Shown: positions 12,780-25,893, numbered from the stretch's first letter. The stretch is 64,000 nucleotides of DNA from Alligator mississippiensis (GCF_030867095.1 NC_081833.1:73227395-73291394), one strand, 5' to 3'. Notes: generated by a model not told the origin, from the letters alone. A program made the numbers and translations.

Positions 12780-13385
12780 CTCCCGAGCCGGCAGCTCCTG
12801 CTGCAGGAGGCAGCCTGGAGCCGCGGTGGCAGCAGCAATCCCGGCGGATGCGGAGGGTCCCGGGGAGCCCCGCAGCGCCCCCGGGCCGGGCCCCGGCACC
12901 CCGCTGTGCTTCTCTCGGGCGCGCAGCTCCCGGGGCCCGTCCTCTCCCGCGGGTCCCCGGCGGCGGGCTCTCCGCCCCTGGAGGCGATTCCCCGCCTGCC
13001 TCTTGATTGCTCATCGTGGGAGGCATTGGGTTCCCCAGCCCCCGGCCTGCGCCAAACGAGCCCCGCAGAGACGCCCCCATCCCGGGACAAGCAGCAGCGT
13101 GGTGGGGGCACGACTTGGCCGCGCCCGTCCATCCATTTGGGGCCGAGCGGGCTCCGCAACCAAGGAGTCCCGAGTGTCAAGCTGGAAAAGAAACAGCTTG
13201 GGAGAGGGGACCCGGCCGGGAGGAGAAAGGGACAAGGAGCTTGTTCAGCGCAGGGGCTCGCTCACCCCCGCCGGGCCCGGGCCCGGGCCGGGGCCGGGGG
13301 CTTGGGGAGCGAGCTACCGACGGCGGGGCACCCTCCACCCCGCCGGGCTGCCTCTCGCCCCTCCACTGCCTTCACCGTAATTTAA
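12780..13385. other. CpG-rich segment B
   Basis: A second CpG-dense block of about 600 bp contains GGGCCCGGGCCCGGGCCGG-type runs. It is separated from segment A by the minisatellite at 11.85-12.55 kb and followed by AT-rich DNA and another TAGA array. No coding similarity was recognised in any frame. Confidence 0.6.
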
Positions 13386-13526
13386 TAGCCCTTCTCCGCA
13401 TCCAAAAAAACCCACCGATTTATTTCCTCATCCTATAAATAAATTCAAAAGCAAATAGCAAGGGAGGAAGGGAGCAGCAAACTAAAAAGAAGTAGATTTA
13501 GATATCTATACATTTATTTACATAAC

Positions 13527-13527
<1 letters not shown>

Positions 13528-13606
<79 letters not shown>
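13528..13606. repeat. (TAGA)n microsatellite
   Basis: About 19 tetranucleotide units lie just after CpG-rich segment B. They are followed to about 13850 by AT-rich TATATA and GATATA variants, including the perfect palindrome TCCTATCGATAGGA near 13849. Confidence 0.95.
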
Positions 13607-13888
13607 GCAAGGGAATAATAGAGAATTATATATATATCACATATATAAGGTAATAAATATATAAAGGAATTGTATATAGATCTATTTATATCTATCTGTA
13701 TAGATAGATCTATATATCTATTACATATAAATATATATAGATATATCCATATCTATATAAATCTAGCTATATATCCATCTAGCTAGCTATGCATTTTCTC
13801 ATCGTATAGAAAGGGAATATATATATATATATATATATATGGAACTTTTCCTATCGATAGGATATGATATGATGTGAGTATATCATCA

Positions 13889-14188
13889 ATGGTAAAGGTC
13901 TTCCAAAATTTTTTTCTGAGCGCTGAGGACAGGAGTTACAGAAACCTGAACAGGAGGAAGAGGGTTTTTTTTCCCCTATCCAAATAGAGATGGGAATGTC
14001 TATCTATATATAAAGACACAGAGAGAGAGAGAGAAATATAGATATAGAGATATATTATGATGGGAATATATATTCCTATCATATCGTATAGAAAGGCAGC
14101 CCTGACTTGGATTTGCTAGGGGAAGCTGAAATCTGATTTTTTTTTTCGACAGGGTTTTTATGGTGAAGGAATTTCTTGCTGATGAAGA

Positions 14189-14239
<51 letters not shown>

Positions 14240-14500
14240 ACGTGTGCACCTCCAGTATTTTTTATGAATTATTTTAAATATTTCTGTAGAGCAAAGGGAC
14301 AGAATTTAGACGGGGATAAAGGACTTGTTGGAAACAGCCGCCAAAAACTATAGCAGCACCTTTCAAATTTGCACTGAGATGTAAATTGGTTATAAAGAAG
14401 TGGTAACGATTTTGCAGTTAATTATTTCTGAGCGGTGGGGACAGGAGTTATGGAAATCTGAACAGAAGGGTTTGGGGTTTTTTTCTCTATCCAAATATGT
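13889..14500 (+). repeat. direct duplication downstream of FOXF1
   Basis: A segment at about 13889-13987 recurs at about 14400-14496. The shared parts include GGACAGGAGTTA, GAAA(C/T)CTGAACAG and CTATCCAAATA around a T-rich run. The copies are diverged, so the event is not recent. An ATCT array (about 14188-14236) and GA/TA microsatellites lie between them. Confidence 0.75.
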
Positions 14501-14689
14501 TAGCATCCTAACATCCTACTAGGAGTTGGCTTTTAAGCGAATAATACACGATGGAAACCGCGGTTGCTTGATCCAAAGCTCGTTGAAGTCCATAAAGAGA
14601 CTCCCATAGAGCTCGGATCCGGGGGGCCCTGATGTCCCCCCCCAAGATGGTCACAGACTCTTAACATGTCACTACATATATTATACCGC

Positions 14690-16076
14690 ATGCTATTTTA
14701 TTTGCTGTTCATACACTTGTGAAGACCATGTACAAATAACATACATGTTTTATTTGGGTTCGATTTTTTTTAAGGACAAAACGTACACAAAGGGGCAAAA
14801 AAAAAAACTCCCCATAATTACAATTTTATACAGTGCAGAAGGAAATTAAAATAGGTGTCACCAGTCTGTACAAAGTCAGGCCAAAAAAAAGTGGGGGAGA
14901 GGAGGAGGAAGAGGAGGATGGGGGTGAGGGCAGTGGGAAAATAGTCCTTCATTATATATATATTTATATAAAACATATGGAGGATTGTCTTTACACAGAT
15001 CGGCGTTGTTTTAAATTTACAATGGTTAACTAAAAAAAATCTATATGGCAAATATTGCCAACAAAGTTACACCACTTTAATACTGATCAGCTGAGGCTAC
15101 TGGTGTCTCGTTTATTAGGAATCAGAAACAAGTAAAAATAAATAACAGGATGAACCTTGCTTTTTTTTTTTCCTATTTTCTTTTCTTTCTTTCTTTTTTC
15201 AAAGTGCCTTATTCTCTCTGCATAGGGGCGTTATGCAGGCAACAACACAACTCCCTCGGGGAGGTTTTCTTTTTGCCTTACTGCAGAGGGAAAAAATATA
15301 AAAGGAGATTTTTTTTTCCCCTTGGCTAAATCAGGGCATAGAAGTGAAACTAGGAGAAAGTCAGTGGGAAGAGACTTTTCTTCGCCCAGCCCCTCAGTGG
15401 CACAGGGGCGCATCTGACACGTAGCAGGATTTGGGGGGCAGACGGCAAAGGAGGTGGAGGGGGAGTGATGTCCCTGCAAACTGCCCTGGACTTGGGTGGG
15501 TGGATGATTGATCCTTCCTCCCAGGCACCGAGAAGGAAAACTTTCCTTTGGCAAAGGCACGGGGGGGGGGTGGGCCAGAGGTCTCCTCTGGGTCCTGGAG
15601 AAGCTTAGTGAGCTCCCATCCCCTCCCCAGGCTTTAGTGGGGCGGCTGGATCACCCTAACCCTTCCCCTTCCCTTCCCCGAGCAAGGAAGGCTCGGATAA
15701 AACAAGAGTTTTGCAAAATAGAGCAAGGGCTGGGGGGGCAACTCCGGCCTGTTGCTTTTTCTCCCTAACCGATCGCGTTAGAGAGAAGGAAGAAGAGCTC
15801 AAGGCACGTGAATCTGCCATACTCAGCCCCAGGAAGGGAGGCAACACCCAGCTCCCCGGCTCCCCAGAGGCCCCTGGGGGTGGGGGTCAGTTCATTCAGC
15901 GGGTTCCCTTGTGCCGGTGGCTGCTATATACCTCATGAGCAAGGACCTCGGGGCAGTCTGTAGCTGGCTTGGAGAGCGGCTCTTGGGTCTGTGGAGGTGC
16001 CTTCCCCCCGGAGCGCGGCTGGGTCCTGGGCCCGGGGATGGAGCAGGAGGGCCGGGGGTGGAGGGTGGTCCCCAGA
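14690..16076 (-). other. FOXF1: FOXF1 3' untranslated region
   Basis: About 1.4 kb downstream of the stop is non-repetitive sequence ending near two canonical AATAAA hexamers on the minus strand, at 14749-14754 and 14697-14702. A further AATAAA at 15111-15116 could support a shorter transcript. The segment from 14690 to 15200 is AT-rich with U-rich and A-rich runs, as in long vertebrate 3' UTRs. The exact end is inferred and no transcript was available. Just beyond it the sequence becomes microsatellite-rich, consistent with the gene ending here. Confidence 0.7.
14749..14754 (-). terminator. candidate distal polyadenylation signal of FOXF1
   Basis: A perfect AATAAA on the minus strand lies about 1.32 kb after the FOXF1 stop. 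A second AATAAA lies 47 bp further on at 14697-14702. Either could specify the distal 3' end, and the choice is not decidable from sequence alone. Confidence 0.55.
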
Positions 16077-18361
<2,285 letters not shown>

Positions 18362-19352
18362 CTTGCAGCTCGGCGGCGTTGTGGCTGTTCTGGTGCAGGT
18401 AGCTCTGGTCCAGAGAGTGCGTGGACAGGCCGGAGGAGAGCGCGTTGGCCGCGGGGTTGCAGGGCGACAGCGGCTGCTGCTTGATGTACGAGGCGCCGCT
18501 GTTGAGGGCGGCCGAGGCGGGGGGCGCCCAGGCGGGGGCCGAGCTGGAGTAGACCGAGTGCGGCTCCATCACCCCGCCGCCCGCCAGCAGGGGCGAGGCG
18601 GGCACCGAGCCGTCGGGGTGCGGGTAGTCGGCGCCGGCCGAGCCGCCCATGTAGGAGTGGGCGGCGTTGGAGGGCAGGTGGGGCACGGAGTGTCCCGCCA
18701 GCCCCATGCTGTCCACGTTGGCCGGCAGGTGCCCGTTCATCATGCCCAAGCCGCCCTCCAGCGCCAGGCTGTTGGGCGGGCAGGAGATGGCCCCGGCCGA
18801 GCCCTGGAAGCCGTAGCCGTCGGGGAGGTGGTTGAAGCCCAGGCCGTTCATCATGCTGTACATGGGCTTCAGCGCCTGGCATTTCCTCCTGAAGCCCCGC
18901 GGGCGGCGGCGGAACGAGCCCTCCTCGAACATGAACTCGCTGGCCGGGTCGATGGTCCAGTAGTGGCCCTTGCCCGGGCGCCCCAAGCCCTTGGGCAGCT
19001 TGATGAAGCACTCGTTGAGCGAGAGGTTGTGGCGCACCGAGTTCTTCCAGCCCTGGTAGGAGCCGCGGAAGAAGGGGAAGCGGCTCTGCAGGAACTGGTA
19101 GATCTCGCTCAGCGTCAGGCGCTTGGAGGGCGAGCTCTGGATGGCCATGACGATCAGCGCGATGTAGGAGTAGGGCGGCTTCTCCGGCCGCCGGATGCCC
19201 GCGTTGCTCTTCTTGGCCTTGGGGCCCGCGCCGCTGCCGCTGCCGCCGCCGCCGCTGCTGGAAGGGGCGGCGGGGCCGGCTGCCGGCGCGCCCGGCTCCA
19301 TGGGCTGCTGCTTGTCGGGGGCTGCGGACATGGGGCCGGGCTCCGCGGTCAT
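18362..19352 (-). CDS. FOXF1: FOXF1 exon 1 coding part (forkhead transcription factor)
   Basis: FOXF1 is a nuclear forkhead activator of lateral-plate and splanchnic mesoderm, lung and gut mesenchyme and vascular development, and a Hedgehog target. This exon encodes residues 1-330 and the first base of codon 331. A Gly/Ser/Ala-rich N-terminus (about 20-48) is followed by the forkhead domain at about 58-148, with [16 protein letters not shown], the recognition-helix segment [13 protein letters not shown] (104-116) and [10 protein letters not shown]. The next stretch, [17 protein letters not shown], and [14 protein letters not shown] identify FOXF1 rather than FOXF2. I chose the ATG at 19352 (MTAEPGP) because the amphibian protein, as I recall it, also begins MTAE. 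The in-frame ATG at 19331 ([10 protein letters not shown]) matches the start annotated in human and is the main alternative. The exon ends CTGCAAG followed by a GTGAGC donor at 18361. The open frame past the donor is intronic read-through. Confidence 0.96.
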
Positions 19353-19560
19353 GGGCAGCGGCGGGCCCCTTCCCAGCCTCCCGCCCCTTTGCAAGCAAGC
19401 GCCCCCCGCCCTCCCCCCCGCGCCCTCCCTGGCCCCTAGATCCAGGCGCGCTGCTCCTCTCCGGGGCTCCGGCTCGGCGGCTGCGGCTGCTGCTGCCGGG
19501 AGCTGCGTTTCATGGCAGCGGGGCTGGATTCTGCCCCCGGCCGCTGCGATCGCCTTTAAC

Positions 19561-19574
19561 TTTATCTCTTGTCA
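19561..19574. promoter_or_regulatory. promoter element, copy 1 (GATA plus TGACA)
   Basis: The 14-mer TTTATCTCTTGTCA contains, on the minus strand, TGACA (a TALE-homeodomain-type core) and AGATAA (a GATA-type core). It lies about 0.2 kb upstream of the FOXF1 ATG, and the identical 14-mer recurs at 21136-21149. Confidence 0.4.
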
Positions 19575-19857
19575 GCGGCGTCTGGCGGCTCTTGACACTC
19601 AGACGTAAGAAGCCCGAGGAGATCCCCGCCCTAAGCGACTCCCCCAGCTCGCCTCGGCCCCCCTCCCCTTCCCAGCGCACACACGCACACATGCACACGC
19701 GCACACACACACACACACGCACCACCCTCCCCTGCAGCTCCGCTGCTGGGCACTTCCAGGGACCTTCCCCCTCCGCCCGGCCTGCCCCAAACGAAAGGCT
19801 GAGCCCTCCGCAGCCAGGCGGGTTTATATTTGGGAGGGGGGGGCATTGACGTGGCCT

Positions 19858-19858
<1 letters not shown>

Positions 19859-19908
<50 letters not shown>
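19859..19908. repeat. (TG)n microsatellite near the FOXF1 promoter
   Basis: About 25 uninterrupted TG units lie 0.5 kb upstream of the FOXF1 ATG. A long purine-pyrimidine alternation of this kind can adopt Z-DNA and is likely to vary in length among individuals. Confidence 0.95.
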
Positions 19909-19911
<3 letters not shown>

Positions 19912-20311
19912 GTGGGGGGGGGATAGCTTGATTTACCTCGGTGCAAAGCGGACACACTGGCTCCCCCTCCCTGCTTGTCCTGGGGGGGAGGGGGTCAACA
20001 CCACCCTCCTGCCCCCTCCTGATGATGCCACTTAAATCTAAGGGGGGCGGGGGGGGGGGAATGTGTGCAGGGATTTAAAGGAAACGCAGAGAAAAAATAG
20101 AAGGATCCTCCAGCAAGCAGCAGCAAAGCGAAAGTTGCCAGGCGGGTCCGGGGGGAGGGGGAGGGCTGGGCACAGCAGCAAAGCGGGCAGGATGCGGGCG
20201 AGCTGGTGCTGGGGTGGGGGTAAGATGGGGGGGGTATGGGCTTTGCCCTCCTCAGCCCCTCGCGAAGCCCGCGGCTCAGGCTGCTGGGGCTGGCCAGGAG
20301 CAGGGGCAGGA

Positions 20312-20335
20312 TGTTTACACAGCCCAATGTAAACA
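20312..20335. promoter_or_regulatory. inverted pair of forkhead-binding motifs
   Basis: TGTTTAC at 20312-20318 and GTAAACA at 20329-20335 are exact inverted copies of the forkhead core RYAAAYA, separated by 10 bp, about 0.97 kb upstream of the FOXF1 ATG. A paired site of this kind could bind FOXF1 itself or another FOX factor. This is motif evidence only. Confidence 0.5.
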
Positions 20336-20764
20336 CCGGCGCCGGGCTTCTTTAATAAAAAGAAATCGGCGAAAAAACTCTCAGCCGGCCCCTGCCTGCC
20401 TCTCCCAGCACGGGCCTCGCCGCCTGTTTGTGTGTGTGCGTGTGTGTGCGCCCCCCCCCAGGGGTTGTTTAGATGGGGGGGTGTTGTGGTTGCTGTTATG
20501 TCAATACGTAGCGATGCTTTCATTGATCGGATTCGGAGTGAACACACGAGCGCAGACGCGCGCAGGCTGGAACCGACCCGCCACCGGGGGGCGGGGGGGC
20601 AGGGCGGGGGGGCTGCGGCTTCTTCAGCACAGGAAGGGGGAAAATGAGGTCGGAGCATCTCTCCATCAGCCGGGCTGTCCCGCACCCACCGGGGTAAGTG
20701 CCTCTCGCCTCTTGTCGCCTTCTTCCCTGGCGCGCGTGGGCAGGTTTGGGGGGACTGGAGGCGG

Positions 20765-21075
20765 GTGTGTGTGTGTGTGTGGTCTCTGGGTGTGTGCATG
20801 TATGTGCTCTGTGTGTGTATGTGCTCTCTCTGTGTGCTCTGTGTGTGCATGTGCTCTCTGTATGTGTTCTGTATACGTATGTTCTGTTTGTGTGTGTGCT
20901 CTCTCCATGTGCATGTGCGTGTGCTCTGTGTGCATGTGCTCTCTGTTTGCCCTCTGTACGTGCATGTGTTCTGTCTGTGTTTGTGTGTGTGTGCGTGTGT
21001 TCTCTCTGTGTCTATGTATGTGTGTGAATATGTCCTCTGTGGGTGTATGTGCTCTGTATGTGTGTGCGTGCGGGG
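20765..21075. repeat. TG-rich cryptic repeat in the FOXF1 upstream region
   Basis: A roughly 300-bp run of TGTGTGTATGTGCTCTCTGTG variants lies between the CpG-rich promoter block and the second 14-mer element. It gives a Cys/Val-rich frame on the plus strand and a long His/Thr-rich frame on the minus strand, neither of which is a real gene. Confidence 0.8.
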
Positions 21076-21135
21076 GGAGATTATATTCTCAGTGTACATC
21101 TCTAGGAACCGAGCAGATGCACCGGCTTCTGCAAT

Positions 21136-21149
21136 TTTATCTCTTGTCA
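21136..21149. promoter_or_regulatory. promoter element, copy 2, near a likely divergent promoter
   Basis: This is an exact second copy of the 14-mer at 19561-19574, in the same orientation, 1.575 kb away. In mammals the lncRNA FENDRR starts divergently within about 1-2 kb of FOXF1, so this copy falls where that promoter would be expected. No FENDRR exon can be recognised by sequence, because the RNA is poorly conserved. Confidence 0.35.
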
Positions 21150-22253
21150 CGATGGGGGGAGGAAAAGCAAAGATCCCCCCAGCCAAAGTGAAATCAGCCC
21201 AGCCGAACTGCCTCTCTTTAAGCAAGCCCCGCCGGGACAGCAAAAGGGCTAGGAGACTCGTCTCCCATCACTGCCACCCCACCCCCTTCCTCCCCAGATT
21301 TGCTTTTAAAGGTCGGATGATAATTTAATACCTTTTACAAGAAAGATAGATACCCATCGGGTTTCCAACACACACACACACACAAAAAAAAAATCCCTCT
21401 TATTTGCAAACAATCGTTACTAGCCGTCAGGGCGCCTGACACGTTTGTGATACCACCAACAGGGATTCAGCAGCCAGACCTTCCTCGTCTGCCCCCCTCC
21501 AGCTCCCTTTGCTAACCCGGGAAGCAATTGGCAGCGTGCTGCAAAGCCAGCGGCACGTCTGCCCCCCCGGCCCGGGCAACAGCTGCACGTGGGACCGAGC
21601 CCCACGGGCGGGCGTGGGCAGGGCGCGGGGCGCCTGGCCTTGCAACAGCGGGCTTTAAAGGAAGAGATGAAGCGTGGATGAAGCCGATGCTCCAGTGGGG
21701 AGGCTGCTACTGCTGTTTCCCAGCCAAGCTGCCCCCTCCTCCCCCACTTAAGATGCTAGACAGAAGGCAAACTCCTTGCCACCTAGGAAAGAGTGGGGTT
21801 TAGGGCCTGGGATACAGCATCGTTCACACCTACAATGCTTTGCGGGGTGTCTCTTTGTATAGGATCCTCCCAATTTAGCTAGAGGAAGACGAGAAAATAT
21901 CCGCCACCCCGAAGTGCTCTTTGCGGGTCCCATCAACATGCTGAAAGCCAGCGGTTTAAAACCAGAGGGAAGTAAAAAAGGAAAATAAAATAAAAGGGCA
22001 AAGCAGGGGAGGTGAGTGGTGCATCGTGTATTGTCCAGAATTTAAAAAACAAAAACAAACCCCAAACCAAAACCCACATCCCCTATCTTCAGCAATGATC
22101 GGATCCCGCTGTAACAGATCCTCTCACCATTGATCGCAAGGGAAAAGTAGCTCCTGGGTCAGGTTTTTATAGCATTTTCCCCGCAGTCCTACCTACCCCG
22201 GGTTCCTCTGTTTTGCCAAATGGACAAATATGTTATGGCTGGAATTACTCTTT

Positions 22254-22254
<1 letters not shown>
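21150..22254. other. FOXF1 upstream single-copy sequence
   Basis: GC-rich to mixed sequence with no repeat and no coding region. In mammals the first FENDRR exons would be expected on the plus strand around here, but none can be drawn from sequence. Confidence 0.5.
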
Positions 22255-22288
<34 letters not shown>

Positions 22289-22450
22289 GATAGCTAGATA
22301 GGTCTATAGCTATATATACAGTGTGTACATACCTATCTATTTGTAGATGGATAGATTATATATAGATATGATAGATAGATGATATATAGATATCAGTGTG
22401 TCTATTTCTAGCTACCTATTTATAGATAATTTATTTATTTATTTATAAAA
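22255..22450. repeat. TG/TAGA/TATA simple repeats
   Basis: A (TG)n run at 22256-22286 is followed by degenerate TAGATAG and TATATA sequence to about 22450. It is simple sequence with no gene. Confidence 0.9.
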
Positions 22451-22742
22451 TAACCTGATTGGTAACCCCCCCCCCCGGGTCCTTAGAAAGAAATCCCCAA
22501 AATATAAGAAACAGCTTGGGGGAAAGGGGGCAGGGGGAGAACCTCCCCCCGCCCCAAATCACTGATGTAAATTCCCGCAGTATAAACAGTGGCTGCAGCT
22601 TGCATAGAAGCTAAAAGCTGGGAGGCAATTTGCACGCAGAAGTCACTCAGCTACTGTACCAGCAAAATAATTAGCTCCAGCAATCAGGTCCCTTTTGGAA
22701 GAGCTTTTAATGAAACCGTTTTCTTTAGCCTAAACGAACACG

Positions 22743-22759
22743 GGTGTGTGTGTGTGTGT

Positions 22760-22799
<40 letters not shown>
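22743..22799. repeat. (TG)n microsatellite
   Basis: About 28 TG units with one interruption. Neighbouring sequence is single-copy. Confidence 0.95.
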
Positions 22800-23287
22800 A
22801 CTCATCTCAAGAAACAAAATTGCAAGAGCTGGTACATCTGCTGGGTTCCTAGTCATTGGGTGAGGGGGAGCAAAGACCTCATCAGCAACGAGGAAATCAG
22901 CCCAGTCACTTTTGGGAGTGTGAATATTTTCTTTCCCATCTCTTTTATCTGGTAAACAATATCGATATTGGGTCTGGGGAAGTTTATCCGTGTGCCATCT
23001 TCATTATGGCATACTAAATGAAGATGGCTGTATTGTATAGGTCTGGCTGTGGGGGTGGGGGGCAGGAGAAATGATGGTGTTTCATGCATCAACTTAGCTG
23101 TACACTGGGGGAAGGGAAGAGGTGGGGACCAGAGGCCGGCCCAGGAGTGTATTGGGACCGGGATTCTGGCTCCCAGCGAGCCAAGGCCTTGACTGTCCCT
23201 GTCAAATGGGAGAAAACAAGGCAGGCAAGGGCCAGTCGCCCTCCAGACATAAGACACCTCAGTGCTGCTCCGCGACTCTTCAGGGCT

Positions 23288-23380
23288 CCTAGAACATGAG
23301 GGTTGAAGGGACCTCAGGAGGTCACATCTAGTCCAACCCCCTGCTCCAAGCAGGACCAACCCCACCTAAAATCATAGGTG
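23288..23380 (-). mobile_element. CR1 LINE 3' tail
   Basis: GGGTTGAAGGGACCTCAGGA, then CATCTAGTCCAACCCCCTGC and AGCAGGACCAACCCC, are a reversed CR1 tail with good conservation. Confidence 0.85.
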
Positions 23381-23808
23381 CTGGGGGTTGGGAGGATTTT
23401 TCTTTTACATTAAAAAAAATCATAATCATGGCGGGGGGGGGGGGTGAGGAATCTCTTGGGGGTTTTAGACAGAGCCAGATCTCCCAGTCTAAAGCGAGCC
23501 GACTGCTTGAAAAGACCCCTTTGCTCTGAAAATGGGTTATTTCCAAAGCTCTGCCCCTTCCCCTTCATTTAAAGGGGGAAAAAAGGGGGAAAGCGGCGGT
23601 GTTTTGTGTAAAAATAGACAAATCCGCGCTCTCTTCCTTTTCCTGGGCCGAAGGTATTTTTACTAGCTAATTGCTTAAGTGAACTAGACCCTGCAACAAG
23701 CCGGCCTGTAATCCGAGGCTGGAAATGTATATAGGTAGTATTGTTAGAAGCAGGCTCTGCACTGGGGTGCTCCTTTGCAGAGAGGCCCGGCGTGTTTATC
23801 CGAGCGCA

Positions 23809-23817
23809 GACCACCCA
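23809..23817 (+). promoter_or_regulatory. perfect GLI-type motif GACCACCCA
   Basis: This is an exact match to the GLI consensus 9-mer, 4.5 kb upstream of the FOXF1 start. FOXF1 is an established Hedgehog/GLI-responsive gene, so the site is plausible. A single 9-mer is weak evidence, since about 0.5 matches are expected by chance in a window this size. Confidence 0.35.
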
Positions 23818-24157
23818 TGCAGAGGGCAGCAGCGACGTGCGGCTATCTCCCCCCTGCCCCTGCTTTTCATTAACACCAGGGGCTTCAGACCAGCCCCTCG
23901 GCTTCTCTTTCCCCCCCTCCCCCCTTTTGCAGGCGAGTCTCCTGCCTCCTCGCCCAAAATCTGCCCCCCCCCCCCAATTGCAAATTGATCCTTAAAAGTT
24001 GACACAAGGGAGGAGGAGGCTGAGACAAGGGCGCTGGAGGTAGCCCCTGCTGCAAGGGGCTGCGGGCACGGCCTGGGCATGGCCTGGCTCCATCGCCCTG
24101 CCCAGGAGGGGCTGTGGGTGGGACCAGGGAGCCAGGGAGGAGCGGATCCAGGTGAGA

Positions 24158-25430
24158 GCCTGCCCCGGGGAGCTCAGGGATGGCAGGATCGGGCCCCTGC
24201 TTAGCAAGCTGGTGCTGTCTGTTGGAGCACGGGGCTGGATGGCAGTGTGGGAAGCTGGGGGCAACGCTTTCAGGAGGAGGTGATCCAGGTGTGGGGCAAG
24301 GGTGAGCTTCCCCTGAGCACGAGGCAATAAGAGAGGTGCAAGTGCCCCCCCCTTCCCAAGCTTTGCCACAAGGGGTTCAAGGAGCCTGGGAAATGCAATG
24401 CACGCGTCCACACTGCAGGGACTAGCTACGACCTGCTCCGGATGCAGAATCAGAGGCTCCATTTACCTCGGAAAGGCACCACGAAGCGCTCTCCGGCCCA
24501 GAGCACAGCCCCGCAGCACACACGTGTGTGCACAGGCGCAGGCATGATGTCCACGAGCGCGTGGGAGATACAAGCCCTGGAGGAGCAGGTTCAGCAGGAG
24601 GGAATAGACTTGCCCTTGGTTGCCCCGGAGTAAGGAGTTAGGCCCATTTCTGCACCCAGGAGCACCCCTGGAGCCGTGCCTGGCCCTGGCCCTGTCTGCT
24701 GAGCTCAGGGGGAGGGGGGAATCAGACGGGGCATCCCGCTTGGATGCGGTCTCGCGTGTGCTCGCCCCAAAACACCCACATTTTCCATGACGCTCTGCAA
24801 TGAAATATTTGACACCATTACAGCATAGGAATGTGCAGCTCTCCCCTCCAGCCCCTGGAGCAGGGACCAGCTCTTTTCAGGGCCTTGGCTGAGTCCACCC
24901 GATCCGCAAGCGCTTCCCACAGAGGCGATCTTTAAAATATCCCCGTGTATTTATATCCCGGCGCACGGGAGGGGAGAGCACGAATACTTTCCTTCGGGCC
25001 CCATCCGCCTGGCTGGGACTCAGGGCTGCAGCAAGGCACCAGGGCTGCAGCAGAGGCTGTTCCTGGGTTGCTTAGCTACGAGCCTGCCTCGCTACATCGG
25101 GGCTAAAAAAATAAAGACGACTTAGACTGGAGGTGTGGTGCCTTCAACCAACTCCTTACACCAGTGTGCAGTTCTGCCCCCTTTGAAATCTGTGGGGAAA
25201 CTCCCCTGGCTTTCCAGGTTTTGCACAGCCTGCCCCGGGGAGCTCAGGGGAAGCAGGATCGGGCTTCTGCTCTGCAAGCTGGTGCTGTCTGCTGGAGCAC
25301 GGGGCTGGCTCGTACAACTGGGCTGAATTTGGGAGGCGGGGGCAACGCTTTCAGGCGTCCTAGCATTGCTGGCACCCCAGCTGAGAGACGGGGTGTGCAA
25401 TAAGAGAAAGCTGCCCCTGTTCCACCATGC
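24158..25430 (+). repeat. direct duplication 24.16-24.37 and 25.23-25.43 kb
   Basis: Two copies about 1.07 kb apart share TGCCCCGGGGAGCTCAGGG, CAAGCTGGTGCTGTCTG, TGGAGCACGGGGCTGG and GGGGCAACGCTTTCAGG in the same order. Weaker similarity continues through CAATAAGAGA. They may be a local duplication or two members of an unclassified dispersed repeat. Confidence 0.8.
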
Positions 25431-25819
25431 CATGCCTGGTGCATTCAGGGCTAGTGTCGGGACCGTGGAGGCAGTCTCTCCTCCCACTCCTCTTGCCAGC
25501 TAGGCCTGGCCCATGTGCTTTGCCTCGGAGCTTCCCTTCCCCCAGCGCGACCCTAAATCCAGGGACACCCTCGGCTCGCACCCCGGGGCAGGACTGCAGC
25601 TGAACCTTGCCGGGGGGGTCTTTTTGTTGGACCTGTGTTAAGGTGTCGCTCAACAGAGCCATAAAACCCTGCCTAAAACCCACCCAGGGTCCCTCTAACA
25701 CCCAGAGCACTGCGCGCTCAGAGCATCTCGCGCAGTGCGCGCACACACCGCGCAACCTGGTTGAACAGGAAGGCTGAACTAGGCTGAGAACAAAACGTCC
25801 AGAAAAAAAATAAGTATTT

Positions 25820-25854
25820 GGAGATCCGCGTGGTCCCTTAGAAAGCAAGCAAGA

Positions 25855-25893
<39 letters not shown>

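Larger units (their letters stand above)
19353..20700 (-). promoter_or_regulatory. FOXF1 5' UTR, promoter and CpG island
   Basis: The segment directly upstream of the FOXF1 start codon is strongly CpG- and GC-rich, with several GGGGCGGG-type Sp1 boxes near 19370-19400. The island continues through exon 1 and on to about 20.7 kb, broken by a TG tract at 19859-19908. No clear TATA box stands at a decisive distance. The minus-strand motif AGATAAAGTTAAAGG (about 19555-19570) is the best A/T element near the likely start, and it includes a GATA site. CpG-island promoters are usual for developmental forkhead genes. The transcription start itself is not resolved. Confidence 0.75.

Noticed and set aside
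20214-21191. 325-codon plus-strand frame upstream of FOXF1
   Set aside because: Its C-terminal half is a Cys/Val translation of the TG-rich repeat and the rest is GC-rich sequence without similarity. It is not taken as a FENDRR-encoded protein.
20038-21243. 401-codon minus-strand frame upstream of FOXF1
   Set aside because: It is low-complexity His/Thr/Pro translation of TG-rich and GC-rich sequence, with no recognisable domain.
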